Part shown: positions 32,610 to 41,016 of the stretch, in pieces
Position numbering within the stretch: position 1 is the first letter of the stretch
How the letters are laid out: every line of letters starts with the position of its first letter
Source: Anaeromyxobacter dehalogenans 2CP-C
GTDB lineage: Bacteria; Myxococcota; Myxococcia; Myxococcales; Anaeromyxobacteraceae
Direction: 5' to 3'
Assembly (NCBI RefSeq): GCF_000013385.1
Contig: NC_007760.1
Span: 4,376,001 to 4,440,000, forward strand
DNA length: 64,000 nucleotides
Program-made: the position numbers and the translations under genes
The notes under the pieces: model-generated
Seen by the model: only the letters and a program-made list of their open reading frames with translations
The model's database searches: none
What the model was told of the DNA's origin: nothing

Positions 32610-33263
32610 TTGCCACAGGTCGATCTCACCGGGCCCGCGGGCCGGCTGGAAGCGCTGCTGGAGGAGGTGCCCGGCGCGCGGTTCGCCGCGCTGGTCTGCC
32701 ACCCGCACCCGCGCTTCGGCGGCACGATGCACAACCACGCCACCTACCGGCTGGCGCGGGCGGTGCGCGCCCTCGGCGGCCACACGCTCCGCTTCAACTA
32801 CCGCGGCGTGGGCCTGAGCGCGGGCGCCTACGACCGCGGCCTCGGCGAGGTGGAGGACACGCGCGCCGCGCTCGGCTGGCTCGGCGCGCGCCACCCGGAC
32901 CTGCCGCTGCTCTGCTGCGGCTTCTCCTTCGGCTCGTGGATGACGATCCTGGCGGGCGGCACGGACCCGCGCGTGCGCGGGCTCCTGCTCGCCGGGCTCG
33001 CGCTCCGCTCGGCCGACCTCGACCTCGTGCGCGACGCCGCCGACGCGCGCGCGGTGGAGCGGCCGGCCGCGGTGGTGCAGGCGGAGCGGGACGCGTTCGG
33101 CCTGCCGGACGAGGTCCGCGCGGTGCTGGAGGGGTCGCGCGGCCCGCGGCGGCTCACCGTGGTGCCCGGCACGACGCACCTCTTCACCGAGGACCTCCCC
33201 GCGCTCCAGCGCGAGGCGGAGGCGGCGCTCGGCTGGCTCCTCGAGGAGGCGCGGATCCCGTGA
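32610..33263 (+). CDS. Alpha/beta-hydrolase (dienelactone-hydrolase-like)
   Basis: A 217-residue alpha/beta-fold protein. Start TTG 32610 follows GAGGACGGACG. Visible: FAALVCHPHPRFGGTMHNH, LRFNYRGVGLSAGAYD (oxyanion region), nucleophile-elbow position CGFSFGSWM (Ser in G-x-S-x-G-like context), and the C-terminal VVPGTTHLF with the catalytic His. These fit the KANL3/Tex30-like or YdiX-type hydrolases. Substrate unknown. Overlaps the next gene by GTGA and follows purQ by 40 bp on the same strand, so it may be co-transcribed. Confidence 0.82.
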   Translation: MPQVDLTGPAGRLEALLEEVPGARFAALVCHPHPRFGGTMHNHATYRLARAVRALGGHTLRFNYRGVGLSAGAYDRGLGEVEDTRAALGWLGARHPDLPLLCCGFSFGSWMTILAGGTDPRVRGLLLAGLALRSADLDLVRDAADARAVERPAAVVQAERDAFGLPDEVRAVLEGSRGPRRLTVVPGTTHLFTEDLPALQREAEAALGWLLEEARIP

Positions 33264-33685
33264 GGCTCGACGCCCGGCGGACCGGCGAGGCCATCGCCGC
33301 CGCGCGCGGGGAGCTGGCGCGCATCTGGAGGTCGGCCCGCGCGACGGCGTGGGACGGCCGGCGCGCGCCCGCGGCCGCGCTGGACGGCGTGGTGGAGGCG
33401 TTCGTGGGCGCGGTGGGCGAGGCGCTCGCGCGCGGCGCGCCGCCGGAGGAGGCCTGGGACCGGACCACCGGCCTGGTGCGGCTGCAGGCGGGCCCGGACG
33501 GCGGGGCGCTCGAGGCGGAGTGGCGCCTGCTCGGCGACGTGCTCTCCTCCGCGTGCGAGACGCTGGAGGCGGACGCGGACGCGACCGACCGCGTGGCGCA
33601 GGCGGTGGACGCGGGGCGCCGCGGCGTCGAGGCGCTGCGCGCCGGCGGGCGCCGGCCGGGCGTGACGGTGGCGTGGAGGAGGTAG
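33260..33685 (+). CDS. Hypothetical helical protein
   Basis: 141 residues from GTG 33260, overlapping the hydrolase stop as GTGA. The protein is predicted almost wholly helical, rich in Ala/Arg/Asp (AIAAARGELARIWRSARATAWDGRRA, VVEAFVGAVGEALARGAPPEEAWDRTTGLVRL). No signal peptide, membrane segment or metal motif. Family not recognised. Translational coupling suggests a role with the preceding hydrolase. The gene ends 2 bp before a dispersed repeat copy. Confidence 0.6.
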   Translation: MRLDARRTGEAIAAARGELARIWRSARATAWDGRRAPAAALDGVVEAFVGAVGEALARGAPPEEAWDRTTGLVRLQAGPDGGALEAEWRLLGDVLSSACETLEADADATDRVAQAVDAGRRGVEALRAGGRRPGVTVAWRR

Positions 33686-33686
33686 C

Positions 33687-33766
33687 GCCCTTCGACTCCG
33701 GCTTCGATCCGCTCATCCCGAGCGTAGCGCGGCCGCCAGGCCGCGCGGAGTCGAGGGACGAGCGGG
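33687..33766. repeat. Dispersed palindromic repeat copy
   Basis: Starts with a partial arm GCCCTTCGACTCCGG, then a full unit: arm GCTCATCCCGAGCGTAG, hairpin CGCGGCC-GCCA-GGCCGCG (33728-33745), arm CGGAGTCGAGGGACG. It fills the gap between convergent genes and ends at the stop codon of the response regulator gene. Confidence 0.85.
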
Positions 33767-34141
33767 TTACGCGTTCTGCGCGGCCGGCGGCGGCGCGGAG
33801 ACGGCGTGCCGGCGCACGGCCGACAGCAGCATCTCGAGGTCGAACGGCTTCTGGATGTAGCCGTCGGCGTCGATGGCGCCCTCGCGGCCCATGGCCGACA
33901 GGATCACCACCGGGATCGCGCTGATGTCCGGATCGCCCTTCTGCGCGGCCCGGAACTCCCAGCCGTTCATCACCGGCATCATGAGATCGAGCAGGACCAG
34001 CTCCGGGTGGAAGGCGCGGATCTGCGCGAGCGCCTCCTCGCCGTCGCCGGCGGAGACCACCTGGTGGCCCTCCTCCGCCAGCACCTCGGCGACCGCCTGG
34101 CGGATGTCCGACTCGTCGTCGACGATGAGTACGCGGGCCAC
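33767..34141 (-). CDS. Single-domain response regulator
   Basis: 124 residues from GTG 34141: one receiver domain and nothing else. Acidic pocket DDE (residues 8-10), phospho-acceptor Asp in LVLLDLMMPVMNGWEF (about residue 53), switch Ser/Thr in VVILSAMG, and Lys in YIQKPFDLEML. Lacking an output domain, it acts through protein contact, for example in a phosphorelay or motility pathway. No kinase is adjacent; the neighbour tldE is unrelated. Partner unknown. Confidence 0.92.
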   Translation of the reverse strand: MARVLIVDDESDIRQAVAEVLAEEGHQVVSAGDGEEALAQIRAFHPELVLLDLMMPVMNGWEFRAAQKGDPDISAIPVVILSAMGREGAIDADGYIQKPFDLEMLLSAVRRHAVSAPPPAAQNA

Positions 34142-34253
34142 GAATACAGAAGTATCTACGCAGCGCGCAGCCTGCAAATTCGCGTCGGTGGCATGGAGGG
34201 GGTCCCAGGGGCCGGGGACCCGACCGCGGGGCGGGTCGGCCCACACGTGCTCG

Positions 34254-35576
34254 TCAGGTCCCGGCGAGCTGGACGCCCTCGAACACCAGCGTCGGGGTCC
34301 GCATGGGCGAGTAGCGGTAGGGGTCGTTCCCCACTGCCACCAGCCGCTTCCAGAGCTCGAGGTGGTTGCCGGAGACGTTCATCTCTCCCACCGGCTCCGC
34401 CAGCGCACCGGAGCGCACCCGGAAGCCGCGCACCCCGAGCGAGAAGTCGCCGGTGGTCCCGTTCGAGTTGCCCCCCAGGAACCCGGTGACGAGGATCCCC
34501 TCGCCCATGTCGGCGAGGAGCGCCGCCTGCGAGCGCTCGCCCAGCTTCCAGGCGAGGTTCGAGGAGCGGCCGGTGGTGGGCGGGATCCCGAGCTTCCGGC
34601 CGTAGTAGGTGTCCACGTAGAGCGTCCGCAGCACGCCGCCCTCGAACACCGCGAACGGCCGCGCGGCGAGCCCCTCGCCGTCGTACAGCCGCGAGCCGAG
34701 CCCGCGGCGGACGTGCGGTTCGTCGCGCACGTCGAGGAGCGGGCTGCCCACCTCGGCGCCGACCTTGCCCTCGAGGTACGAGCGCTTCTGCTGGATCGAC
34801 GACGCCGAGAGCGGGCCGAACAGCGCGCCCACCAGCCGCCCGGAGGCGCGGTTGTCCACCGCCAGCGCGGTCACCGCCGACTCGCCCTTTCGCGAGCCGA
34901 TGCGGCCGACCGCCCGCTCGCCCGCCCGCCTTCCGATGACCTCGGGCGACTCCACGTCGGCGCGGTGGCGCGCGCCCGAGGACGCGTACTCCTCGGGGCG
35001 CCGGCCGTCGGGATCCTTCACCGTGACCTCGGCGCCGATCCAGAAGTCGGTGCCGCGGCGGCGGCCCTCGAAGCCGTTGGTGTGGACGAGCGCGCTCTCG
35101 CTGAGGGAGTCGGAGACGCTGGTGGACACCGACAGGATCGCCTGCGCGCCCGGGACCGAGCGGGCCGCGACCTCGATGGCCTCGGCCTGCCGGCGCCGCT
35201 CGGCGGCGTCGAGCGCGCCGTGGTGCGGGTCCTCCAGCTCGAGATCGACGGCCGCCTGGCCCTGGTACAGCTCGGGATCCGGCAGCCGCCGGTGCGGGTC
35301 GGGCGCGAGCGTGCGGGCGAGCACCACCGAGTCGGAGACGAAGCGGTCGAGCGCCTCGGGGCGCAGGTCGCTCGTGCCCACCGAGACGTAGCGGCCGTCC
35401 ACGTACAGGTCGAGGCCGAGGCCGCGGGTGGTGGCCTCGCTCACCTTCTCGAGCCGCCCGTCGCGCCACGCCACCTCGACGTGCCGCGCGCGGTAGGCGC
35501 CCACCGCGGCCTCGTCCGCGCCCCGCTGCCGCGCCAGCGCGGCGGCGTCGCGCGCGATCTCGAGCAGGTCCTTCAC
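34254..35576 (-). CDS. tldE: TldE/PmbA-family metalloprotease subunit
   Basis: 440 residues from GTG 35576, overlapping the tldD stop as GTGA. It matches the PmbA/TldE half of the TldD/TldE heterodimer: N-terminal VEVAWRDGRLEKVSEATTRGLGLDLYVDGRYVSVGTSDLRPEAL, C-terminal FLGGNSNGTTGDFSLGVRGFRV and MNVSGNHLELWKRLVAVGNDP. It lacks the HExxH of TldD, as expected. TldD/E degrade unfolded peptides and mature some RiPPs (microcin B17) and CcdA. No RiPP precursor was seen nearby. Confidence 0.9.
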   Translation of the reverse strand: MKDLLEIARDAAALARQRGADEAAVGAYRARHVEVAWRDGRLEKVSEATTRGLGLDLYVDGRYVSVGTSDLRPEALDRFVSDSVVLARTLAPDPHRRLPDPELYQGQAAVDLELEDPHHGALDAAERRRQAEAIEVAARSVPGAQAILSVSTSVSDSLSESALVHTNGFEGRRRGTDFWIGAEVTVKDPDGRRPEEYASSGARHRADVESPEVIGRRAGERAVGRIGSRKGESAVTALAVDNRASGRLVGALFGPLSASSIQQKRSYLEGKVGAEVGSPLLDVRDEPHVRRGLGSRLYDGEGLAARPFAVFEGGVLRTLYVDTYYGRKLGIPPTTGRSSNLAWKLGERSQAALLADMGEGILVTGFLGGNSNGTTGDFSLGVRGFRVRSGALAEPVGEMNVSGNHLELWKRLVAVGNDPYRYSPMRTPTLVFEGVQLAGT

Positions 35577-37033
35577 GAGCCCCTCCCGCCGACCGTCATC
35601 GAGGCGACGCGCACCGTGGGCAGGCCCTGCGACACCGGCACGCTCTGCCCGTCCTTGCCGCAGGTCCAGCCGCCCTCGTCGATGGCGAGGTCGTCGGAGA
35701 CCATGTCCACCTGCTCGAGCGCCTTCGGGCCGTTGCCGATGATGTTCACGTCCTTCACCGGGCGGGTGAGCTTCCCGTCCTCGATGAGCCAGCCGTTCTT
35801 CACGTAGAACGTGAAGTCGCCGGCGCCGATGTTGACCTGGCCGTTCGAGAAGTTCACGCAGTAGATGCCCTTCTTCACCGACTGGATGATCTCCTCGGTC
35901 CGGTGCGGGCCGGGGAGCATGTACGTGGAGCGCATGCGCGGGAGCGGCGGGTAGCGGTAGCTCTCGCGGCGGCCGTTGCCGGTGGGGGCGACGCCGTAGT
36001 GGCGCGCCGAGATCGAGTCGTGGAGGTAGGTCGCGAGGACGCCGTTCTCCACCAGGTGCGTGGTGCCGGCGGCGTTCCCCTCGTCGTCCACGTTGATGGC
36101 GCCGCGCGCGCCCGGGTTGGCCGCGTCGTCCACGATGTTCACGAACGGCCTCGCGATGGGCTTGCCGATCTTGTCCGCGTAGATGGACACGCCCTTGCGG
36201 TTGAAGTCGGCCTCCATGCCGTGGCCGATGGCCTCGTGGAGCAGGATGCCGGAGGACCCGGCCGCGAGCACCACCGGCATCTCGCCGGCCGGCGCCGCGA
36301 CCGCCTCGAACAGCACCGAGGTGCGATCGATCGCCTCGCGCACGACGCGGTCGAGCCGCTCGGGCGTGTAGAACTCGAAGCCGGCGCGGCCGGCCACGTT
36401 GTAGCCGCTCTGCTCGCGCCGCCCCTTCTCCTCGGCGAGCACCGACAGGAAGAGCAGCGTCATGGGCTGGCGGTCCTCGACCACCCGGCCCGACGAGTCG
36501 GCGAGCAGCACCGCGCCGTCCTCGTCGCGGAGGAACACGTTCACCTTCTTCACGCGCGGATCGGCCGCGAACGCGCGCTCGTTCAGGCCGGCCACGAGCG
36601 GCAGCTTCTCCTCGGGCCGCACCTCGCTCCACGGGCGGACGAGCGGGTAGCGGTCGGGCAGGCCGCCCTGCACGTGCAGCCGCTGCGGGCCGGGGCGCGA
36701 CGGGCCGTCGGCGATGGCGGCGGCGGTGCGGGCGCACTCGACCAGCGCGGGGAGCGACAGGTCTTCCGTGTAGCCGTAGCCGGTCTGGTCGCCCTTCACC
36801 ACGCGTACGCCCACCCCGAGCTCGACGCTCGCGTAGGCGCGGTTCACCGCCCCGTCCTCGACGCCGATGTCCGAGGACACCCGGTGCTGGAAGAAGACGT
36901 CGGCGTGGTCGCCGCCGCGCGAGAGCGCCGCCGAGAGCGTCTCGGCGATCATCCGCTCGGTCACGCCGAAGCGCGCGAAGTAGCCGATCCCCTCGCGCGG
37001 GCCGGCCGGGGCCCCCTGTCCGTACTCGCTCAT
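35573..37033 (-). CDS. tldD: TldD-family zinc metalloprotease
   Basis: 486 residues from ATG 37033, with AAGGGATCGG as Shine-Dalgarno. The zinc motif LLHEAIGHGMEAD (HExxxH type) lies near residue 255, with the third ligand region near the C-terminus (NFSNGQVNIGAGDFTFYVKNGWLIEDGKLTRPV, CGKDGQSVPVSQGLPTVRV). It is the catalytic partner of the coupled tldE gene. Cytosolic; no signal peptide. Same-strand order tldD-tldE with 4-bp overlap ensures equal synthesis. Confidence 0.94.
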   Translation of the reverse strand: MSEYGQGAPAGPREGIGYFARFGVTERMIAETLSAALSRGGDHADVFFQHRVSSDIGVEDGAVNRAYASVELGVGVRVVKGDQTGYGYTEDLSLPALVECARTAAAIADGPSRPGPQRLHVQGGLPDRYPLVRPWSEVRPEEKLPLVAGLNERAFAADPRVKKVNVFLRDEDGAVLLADSSGRVVEDRQPMTLLFLSVLAEEKGRREQSGYNVAGRAGFEFYTPERLDRVVREAIDRTSVLFEAVAAPAGEMPVVLAAGSSGILLHEAIGHGMEADFNRKGVSIYADKIGKPIARPFVNIVDDAANPGARGAINVDDEGNAAGTTHLVENGVLATYLHDSISARHYGVAPTGNGRRESYRYPPLPRMRSTYMLPGPHRTEEIIQSVKKGIYCVNFSNGQVNIGAGDFTFYVKNGWLIEDGKLTRPVKDVNIIGNGPKALEQVDMVSDDLAIDEGGWTCGKDGQSVPVSQGLPTVRVASMTVGGRGS

Positions 37034-37189
37034 CCGATCCCTTGCTCCGCCGCCTGGGCGGGTCCGAGTGGATAGGTGTAACGCGGATCCGTCCGGGCCG
37101 CCCTGCCCGCGTCGGCCGTGGCGTCGCCGCGGGCGGCGCCCGCGCGGGCCCGACGCGGGCGGGAAGCGGACGGGCGCGCACCGGAGTGC

Positions 37190-37195
37190 TAATGC
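37190..37195 (+). promoter_or_regulatory. -10 hexamer TAATGC, leaderless-type spacing
   Basis: TAATGC, preceded by TGC (extended -10), ends 7 nt before ATG 37203. No Shine-Dalgarno between. Confidence 0.45.
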
Positions 37196-37202
37196 TTCGG
37201 GA

Positions 37203-37994
37203 ATGCCCGTCGCCAACCTGAACGGAACCGAGATCCACTGGCGCGACGCCGGAAGCGGCTCGAGCGCCGTCGTCCTCCTCCACGCCTTCCCGCTCCACTC
37301 CGGGATGTGGGCGCGGCAGATCGCCGCGCTGGAGCGGAAGCACCGGGTGATCGCGCTCGACTACCGCGGCCTCGGCAAGAGCGGCACGCCGCCCGAGGCG
37401 TCCACGCTCGACCTGCTCGCCGGCGACGTGCGGGCGCTGCTCGCGCACCTGCGGGTCGGGCGCGCCGCGGTCGCCGGGCTGTCGATGGGCGGCTACCTCG
37501 CGTTCGAGCTGTACCGGCAGGCGCCGGGCCTGTTCCGCGGGGTCGCGTTCTGCGACACCAAGGCGGGCGCGGACGACGACATCGGCAAGGCGAACCGCGA
37601 GAAGTTCGCGCGCACCGCCCTCGAGAAGGGGCTGGGCTGGGTGGCGGACGAGATGGTCCCGAAGCTGCTCCGGCCCGGCGCGGACGCGGCCGTGGTGAAG
37701 GAGGTCCGGCACCTCATCCTCGACGGCACGCCCGCCGGCGTGGCCGCCGCGCAGCGCGGGATGGCGAAGCGCCAGGACTCGGTCGCCACGCTCGCCACCA
37801 TCGCCTGCCCGGCGCTCGTCGTCGTCGGCGCCGAGGACGGCATGACCCCGCCCGCCGAGGCGAGGAAGATCGCCGACGGCGTGAAGGGCGCGAAGCTCGT
37901 CACCATCCCGGACGCGGGGCACCTCGCGAACGTCGAGAACCCCGCGGCGTTCGACGCCGCGCTGACCGCGTTCGTGGACGGGCTGCCGGCGTAG
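37203..37994 (+). CDS. Alpha/beta hydrolase (3-oxoadipate enol-lactonase-like)
   Basis: A 263-residue alpha/beta hydrolase. Oxyanion region VVLLHAFPLHSGMW (residues 24-37), VIALDYRGLGKSGTP, nucleophile elbow AGLSMGGYLAFELY (G-x-S-x-G, about residue 94), Asp region VVVGAEDGMTPPAEA and catalytic His in PDAGHLANVENPAAF. This motif set resembles 3-oxoadipate enol-lactonase-type enzymes, but no aromatic-degradation genes are adjacent, so specificity is open. Likely leaderless from TAATGC at 37190. Followed at once by dispersed repeats. Confidence 0.88.
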   Translation: MPVANLNGTEIHWRDAGSGSSAVVLLHAFPLHSGMWARQIAALERKHRVIALDYRGLGKSGTPPEASTLDLLAGDVRALLAHLRVGRAAVAGLSMGGYLAFELYRQAPGLFRGVAFCDTKAGADDDIGKANREKFARTALEKGLGWVADEMVPKLLRPGADAAVVKEVRHLILDGTPAGVAAAQRGMAKRQDSVATLATIACPALVVVGAEDGMTPPAEARKIADGVKGAKLVTIPDAGHLANVENPAAFDAALTAFVDGLPA

Positions 37995-38110
37995 TCCCTC
38001 GACTCCGCGCGGCCTGGCGGCCGCGCTACGCTCGGGATGAGCGAACTCGACCCGCTCACCCTGAGCGTAGGCCGTGCCGCAGGCACGGCCGGAGTCGAAG
38101 GGTCGTGGTG
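37994..38110. repeat. Two dispersed palindromic repeats in opposite orientation
   Basis: First unit: TCCCTCGACTCC, hairpin GCGCGGCC-TGGC-GGCCGCGC (38007-38026), CTACGCTCGGGATGAGCG. Second, inverted: GCTCACCCTGAGCGTAG, hairpin GGCCGTGCC-GCA-GGCACGGCC (38070-38090), CGGAGTCGAAGGG. The two stems are unrelated in sequence although the arms match, which illustrates the variable-stem property. Confidence 0.88.
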
Positions 38111-38139
38111 AGCTTGTCGACCCACGAGCGCCCGAACGG

Positions 38140-38931
38140 CTACGACAAGTCCCGCACCGACTCGGTGAGCCCCGCCACCGCGGCGGCCACCGCGCGCTCG
38201 ATCTGCGCGCGGACCTCCTCGGTGACGTTCGGGTCGTCGTCGGCCAGCACGTCGAGCTGCTCGGCCACGTAGGCGGCCAGCGCGGGCTGCACGCTCTCGA
38301 GCGGCGGCGGCTCCTTCTCCACCGCGCGGAGCTGGTGGTACTCGACCGCCCCGAGCCGCTCGCCGAACGCCTGGTCGAACATGGCCCAGGCCTCGAACGC
38401 GAGGTCCTGCGCGGTCACCGCGGCGGCGTCGGGGAGCGGCGCGGCGTCGAGCCAGGCCGCGAGGTCCGGCTGCACGTTCTGGAAGCGGTCGCGCCGGCGC
38501 TGCAGCTCGCGCGGCGCGGCGGCGGCCAGGTTCTTCCACACCGCCTCGACCAGCTCCCGCTCGAGCACGTCGCCCTCGCCGGCACCGCGCTCCGGCAGCT
38601 CCGGCGGCGCGGCCGGCTCCGGCACCACCTCGGGCGCATCGTCGAGCGCGCCCAGGCCCGCGGCGAGGCGGGCCCACAGGCCGAACAGGTTGGAGTAGAG
38701 CCGGCGCGCCGCCTCCGGCGACTCGAAGCGCGGCTCGTCCTGGAAGATGCCGGGGATGACCGCCGAGCGCGGCTCGCCCGCCGCCTGCGCCTGCGTGAAC
38801 ATCGCCACCACGTCCTCGGCGCGGTTCTTCGAGCCGGCGCGCTCGAGCAGCGCCGAGAGCACCTCCGGCCCCTCGTACACCGGCGCGATCCCCGGCGTGG
38901 CGTCCTCGCCCTTCCCTCGCCTGCGGCTCAT
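38140..38931 (-). CDS. Hypothetical protein
   Basis: 263 residues from ATG 38931, overlapping the upstream SDR stop by ATGA. No signal peptide or membrane helix. The sequence is mostly helical with repeated acidic segments (VYEGPEVLSALLERAGSKNRAEDVVAMFTQAQ, PNVTEEVRAQIERAVAAAVAGLTESVRDLS) and a Pro-rich acidic loop (APEVVPEPAAPPELPE). Family not recognised. Coupling to the SDR suggests co-expression; no functional guess is justified. Confidence 0.7.
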   Translation of the reverse strand: MSRRRGKGEDATPGIAPVYEGPEVLSALLERAGSKNRAEDVVAMFTQAQAAGEPRSAVIPGIFQDEPRFESPEAARRLYSNLFGLWARLAAGLGALDDAPEVVPEPAAPPELPERGAGEGDVLERELVEAVWKNLAAAAPRELQRRRDRFQNVQPDLAAWLDAAPLPDAAAVTAQDLAFEAWAMFDQAFGERLGAVEYHQLRAVEKEPPPLESVQPALAAYVAEQLDVLADDDPNVTEEVRAQIERAVAAAVAGLTESVRDLS

Positions 38932-39728
38932 GCATCCTCCGTCGGCCGGTGGACCCGGCCCGAGACGCGGCGCAGGATCGCCCGGGGGACCAGGCGCGAC
39001 GCGGCCGCGGTGAGCTTGTAGATCGGGTGCGGCACCCACACCACCTCGCGATCGCGGAGCTGCTCGATCGCCTCGAGCGCGGCCGCCTCGGCGGTGAGCA
39101 TGCCGGGCGGCTTTCCGAACCGGCCGCCGGTGCCCGCCACCTCGCCGAACTCGGTGTCCACCGGCCCCGGGCAGAACGCGCCCGCCCACACGCCGCTGCC
39201 GCGCAGCTCCTCGGCGAGCCCCTCGGTGAACGAGAGCACGAACGCCTTGGTGGCGCCGTAGACGGCCGTGTACGGGGTGGGCTGGAACGCGGCGGCCGAG
39301 GCGACGTTCAGGATCGCGCCGCCGCCCGCCGCGCGCAGCTCGGGCAGGAACGCGTGCGAGAGCAGCACCAGCGCCTCGCAGTTGACGCGCAGCATGGCCG
39401 CGAGCCGCGCCGGGTTGGCGCGCTCGAAGCGGCCGTACTGGCCGAGGCCGGCGTTGTTGACGAGCAGCCCGGCGCCGCCCAGCCGCCGCGCCGCCTCGAC
39501 CAGCCGCTCCGGCGCGCCCGGCGCGGCGACGTCGAGCGCGAGCGGGTGGATCTCGGCGCGGCCGGCCGCGTGCGCCTCCGCGGCGAGCGAGCGGAGGCGG
39601 TCCTCGCGACGGGCCACCGCCAGGACCGGCCGGCCCCGGCGCGAGAGCTCGCGCGCCAGGGCGAGGCCGATGCCGGCGGAGGCGCCGGTGACGACGGCGA
39701 GCGGCTCGGGTGCGCCGGGCGGGGCCAT
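38928..39728 (-). CDS. Short-chain dehydrogenase/reductase
   Basis: A 266-residue classical SDR. NAD(P) motif VVTGASAGIGLALARELSRRG with Arg after it (favours NADP), NNAGLGQYG, catalytic Ser in ILNVASAAAFQP and Tyr/Lys in YTAVYGATKAFVLSF, then PGPVDTEF. It resembles the DltE/YqjQ-type SDRs that reduce acyl or keto substrates; substrate not assigned. A TACACT hexamer ends 8 nt before ATG 39728, so it is probably the leaderless first gene of a two-gene operon with the hypothetical protein. Confidence 0.9.
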   Translation of the reverse strand: MAPPGAPEPLAVVTGASAGIGLALARELSRRGRPVLAVARREDRLRSLAAEAHAAGRAEIHPLALDVAAPGAPERLVEAARRLGGAGLLVNNAGLGQYGRFERANPARLAAMLRVNCEALVLLSHAFLPELRAAGGGAILNVASAAAFQPTPYTAVYGATKAFVLSFTEGLAEELRGSGVWAGAFCPGPVDTEFGEVAGTGGRFGKPPGMLTAEAAALEAIEQLRDREVVWVPHPIYKLTAAASRLVPRAILRRVSGRVHRPTEDA

Positions 39729-39736
39729 GACGGGCG

Positions 39737-39742
39737 AGTGTA
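39737..39742 (-). promoter_or_regulatory. -10 hexamer TACACT, leaderless-type spacing
   Basis: TACACT (39742 to 39737, minus strand) ends 8 nt before the SDR ATG at 39728; no Shine-Dalgarno between them. Confidence 0.5.
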
Positions 39743-39814
39743 ACAACCCCGGGCCGGGAAGGCCCGGGGGCTCACCCGGACGCGGCGGCGCGGCAGGGCC
39801 GCGCACCCCGGACT

Positions 39815-40450
39815 TCACTCCTCGTCGTCGTCGTCCGCCATGCCGAGGCAGCCCGGGCCGGGGCCGTGCATCATGCCCATGCCGGGCCCCATGCCCATGC
39901 CCTTGCCCGGGCCGGGGCCGCCGCGGCGGAACTTCATCATGCCCGGGCCCATCCCCGGCCCGAAGCGGCCCTGGAAGCGCTCCAGGAACAGGACCGCGCG
40001 GGCGCGCTTCTCGGGGGAGAGGTCCTTCGTGACGGTCGCGATCACGTCGCGGTCGATCGCCTGCAGCTGCGCGCGGGCGTCGAGCGCCGTCTTGATGGCC
40101 TGATCGACCTCGCCCGCCGGCACCTTCTCGCCCTGCGCGGCGCGGCGGAGCACCTGATGCGCGTCGTGCATCTGCTTGTGCACCGCGAGCCGCCGGTCGT
40201 CGAACTTCGCCACCTGCTGCCCGAGCTTCAGCGCCTGGTCCGGCTCGAGGTCGAGCGCCTCGGCGAGGCCGAGCGTCCGGGTGAGCCGCATGCGCCGCTC
40301 CATCCTTTCCGGATCGCCGCGCGGGGGCATCGCCTGAGCCCCCGCCTGTGCGCCCGCCTGGCCTCCGCCGGGCCCCGGGCCCGGCCCGCGGCCGCCCTGG
40401 GCCAGGGCCGCGAGCGGCAACACCACCAGCACTGCGAGGAGCTTCCTCAT
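39815..40450 (-). CDS. Spy/CpxP-like periplasmic metal-sensor or chaperone protein
   Basis: 211 residues from ATG 40450. Signal peptide LLAVLVVLPLAALAQ, then a Gly/Pro/Gln-rich spacer. A helical core follows (MRLTRTLGLAEALDLEPDQALKLGQQVAKFDDRRLAVHKQMHDAHQVLRRAA) with the LTRxLxLxxxQ-like heptads of the Spy/CpxP/CnrX heavy-metal-resistance family. The C-terminus is rich in Met, Gly, Pro and His (GMGMGPGMGMMHGPGPGC, then DDDDEE), suited to soft-metal binding. Third in line after ECF sigma and anti-sigma genes, as CnrX-type sensors are. Confidence 0.75.
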   Translation of the reverse strand: MRKLLAVLVVLPLAALAQGGRGPGPGPGGGQAGAQAGAQAMPPRGDPERMERRMRLTRTLGLAEALDLEPDQALKLGQQVAKFDDRRLAVHKQMHDAHQVLRRAAQGEKVPAGEVDQAIKTALDARAQLQAIDRDVIATVTKDLSPEKRARAVLFLERFQGRFGPGMGPGMMKFRRGGPGPGKGMGMGPGMGMMHGPGPGCLGMADDDDEE

Positions 40451-40497
40451 CGCCTTCCTCCTTCTTCGTGGGTTTCCGAACGGTGAAGGACGACCCT

Positions 40498-41016
40498 TCA
40501 CCCACCGTCGTACGCGACGAGCGCCGCCGAGTCCTGGCCGCCCCAGGAGGAGGACGTCTCCTCCAGCGAGAGCACCTCGGTGTCCTGCCAGAGCGTGTCG
40601 AGGTCCGGCTCCTGCCAGCGCTCCGCCTCGGCCACCTCCGCCGGCGCGGCCGCGCGGCCGGGCAGCCGCTGCCGGACGGCCACCGGCACGATCACCAGCG
40701 CCGCCGCGGCGGCCAGCGCGAGGAGCCCCAGCGCCAGGCGGCGGCCGGTGCCGAGCGCGCGGAGCGTCCGCGCGGCGGGGCGGCGCGCCGCGAGGGCCGC
40801 CGAGGTGGACTCGGCGAGGCCGTCGAGCGCCCGCAGCTCGGCCTCGCCCGGGGGCGGCAGCCGGGCCGCGGACAGGAGCGACGCGGTCCGGGCGGCCTCG
40901 GCGCGGCAGCCGGCGCAGGCGGAGAGGTGCCGCTCCAGCGCGGCGGCCTCGGGGCCCTCCAGCGCGCCGGCGGCGTGCAGCGAGACGGCGAGGGACTGGT
41001 CCCGGCAGGCGGTCAC
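40498..41016 (-). CDS. Anti-sigma factor with zinc-finger (ZAS-type) domain
   Basis: 172 residues from GTG 41016, overlapping the sigma gene stop as GTGA. The N-terminal anti-sigma zinc motif H-x3-C-x2-C is clear (ERHLSACAGC, about residues 27-36). One transmembrane helix near residues 85-105 (LALGLLALAAAAALVIVPVAV) is followed by a short periplasmic part. It would hold the ECF sigma factor at the membrane until signalled, possibly by the Spy-like protein encoded 47 bp downstream. Confidence 0.88.
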   Translation of the reverse strand: MTACRDQSLAVSLHAAGALEGPEAAALERHLSACAGCRAEAARTASLLSAARLPPPGEAELRALDGLAESTSAALAARRPAARTLRALGTGRRLALGLLALAAAAALVIVPVAVRQRLPGRAAAPAEVAEAERWQEPDLDTLWQDTEVLSLEETSSSWGGQDSAALVAYDGG

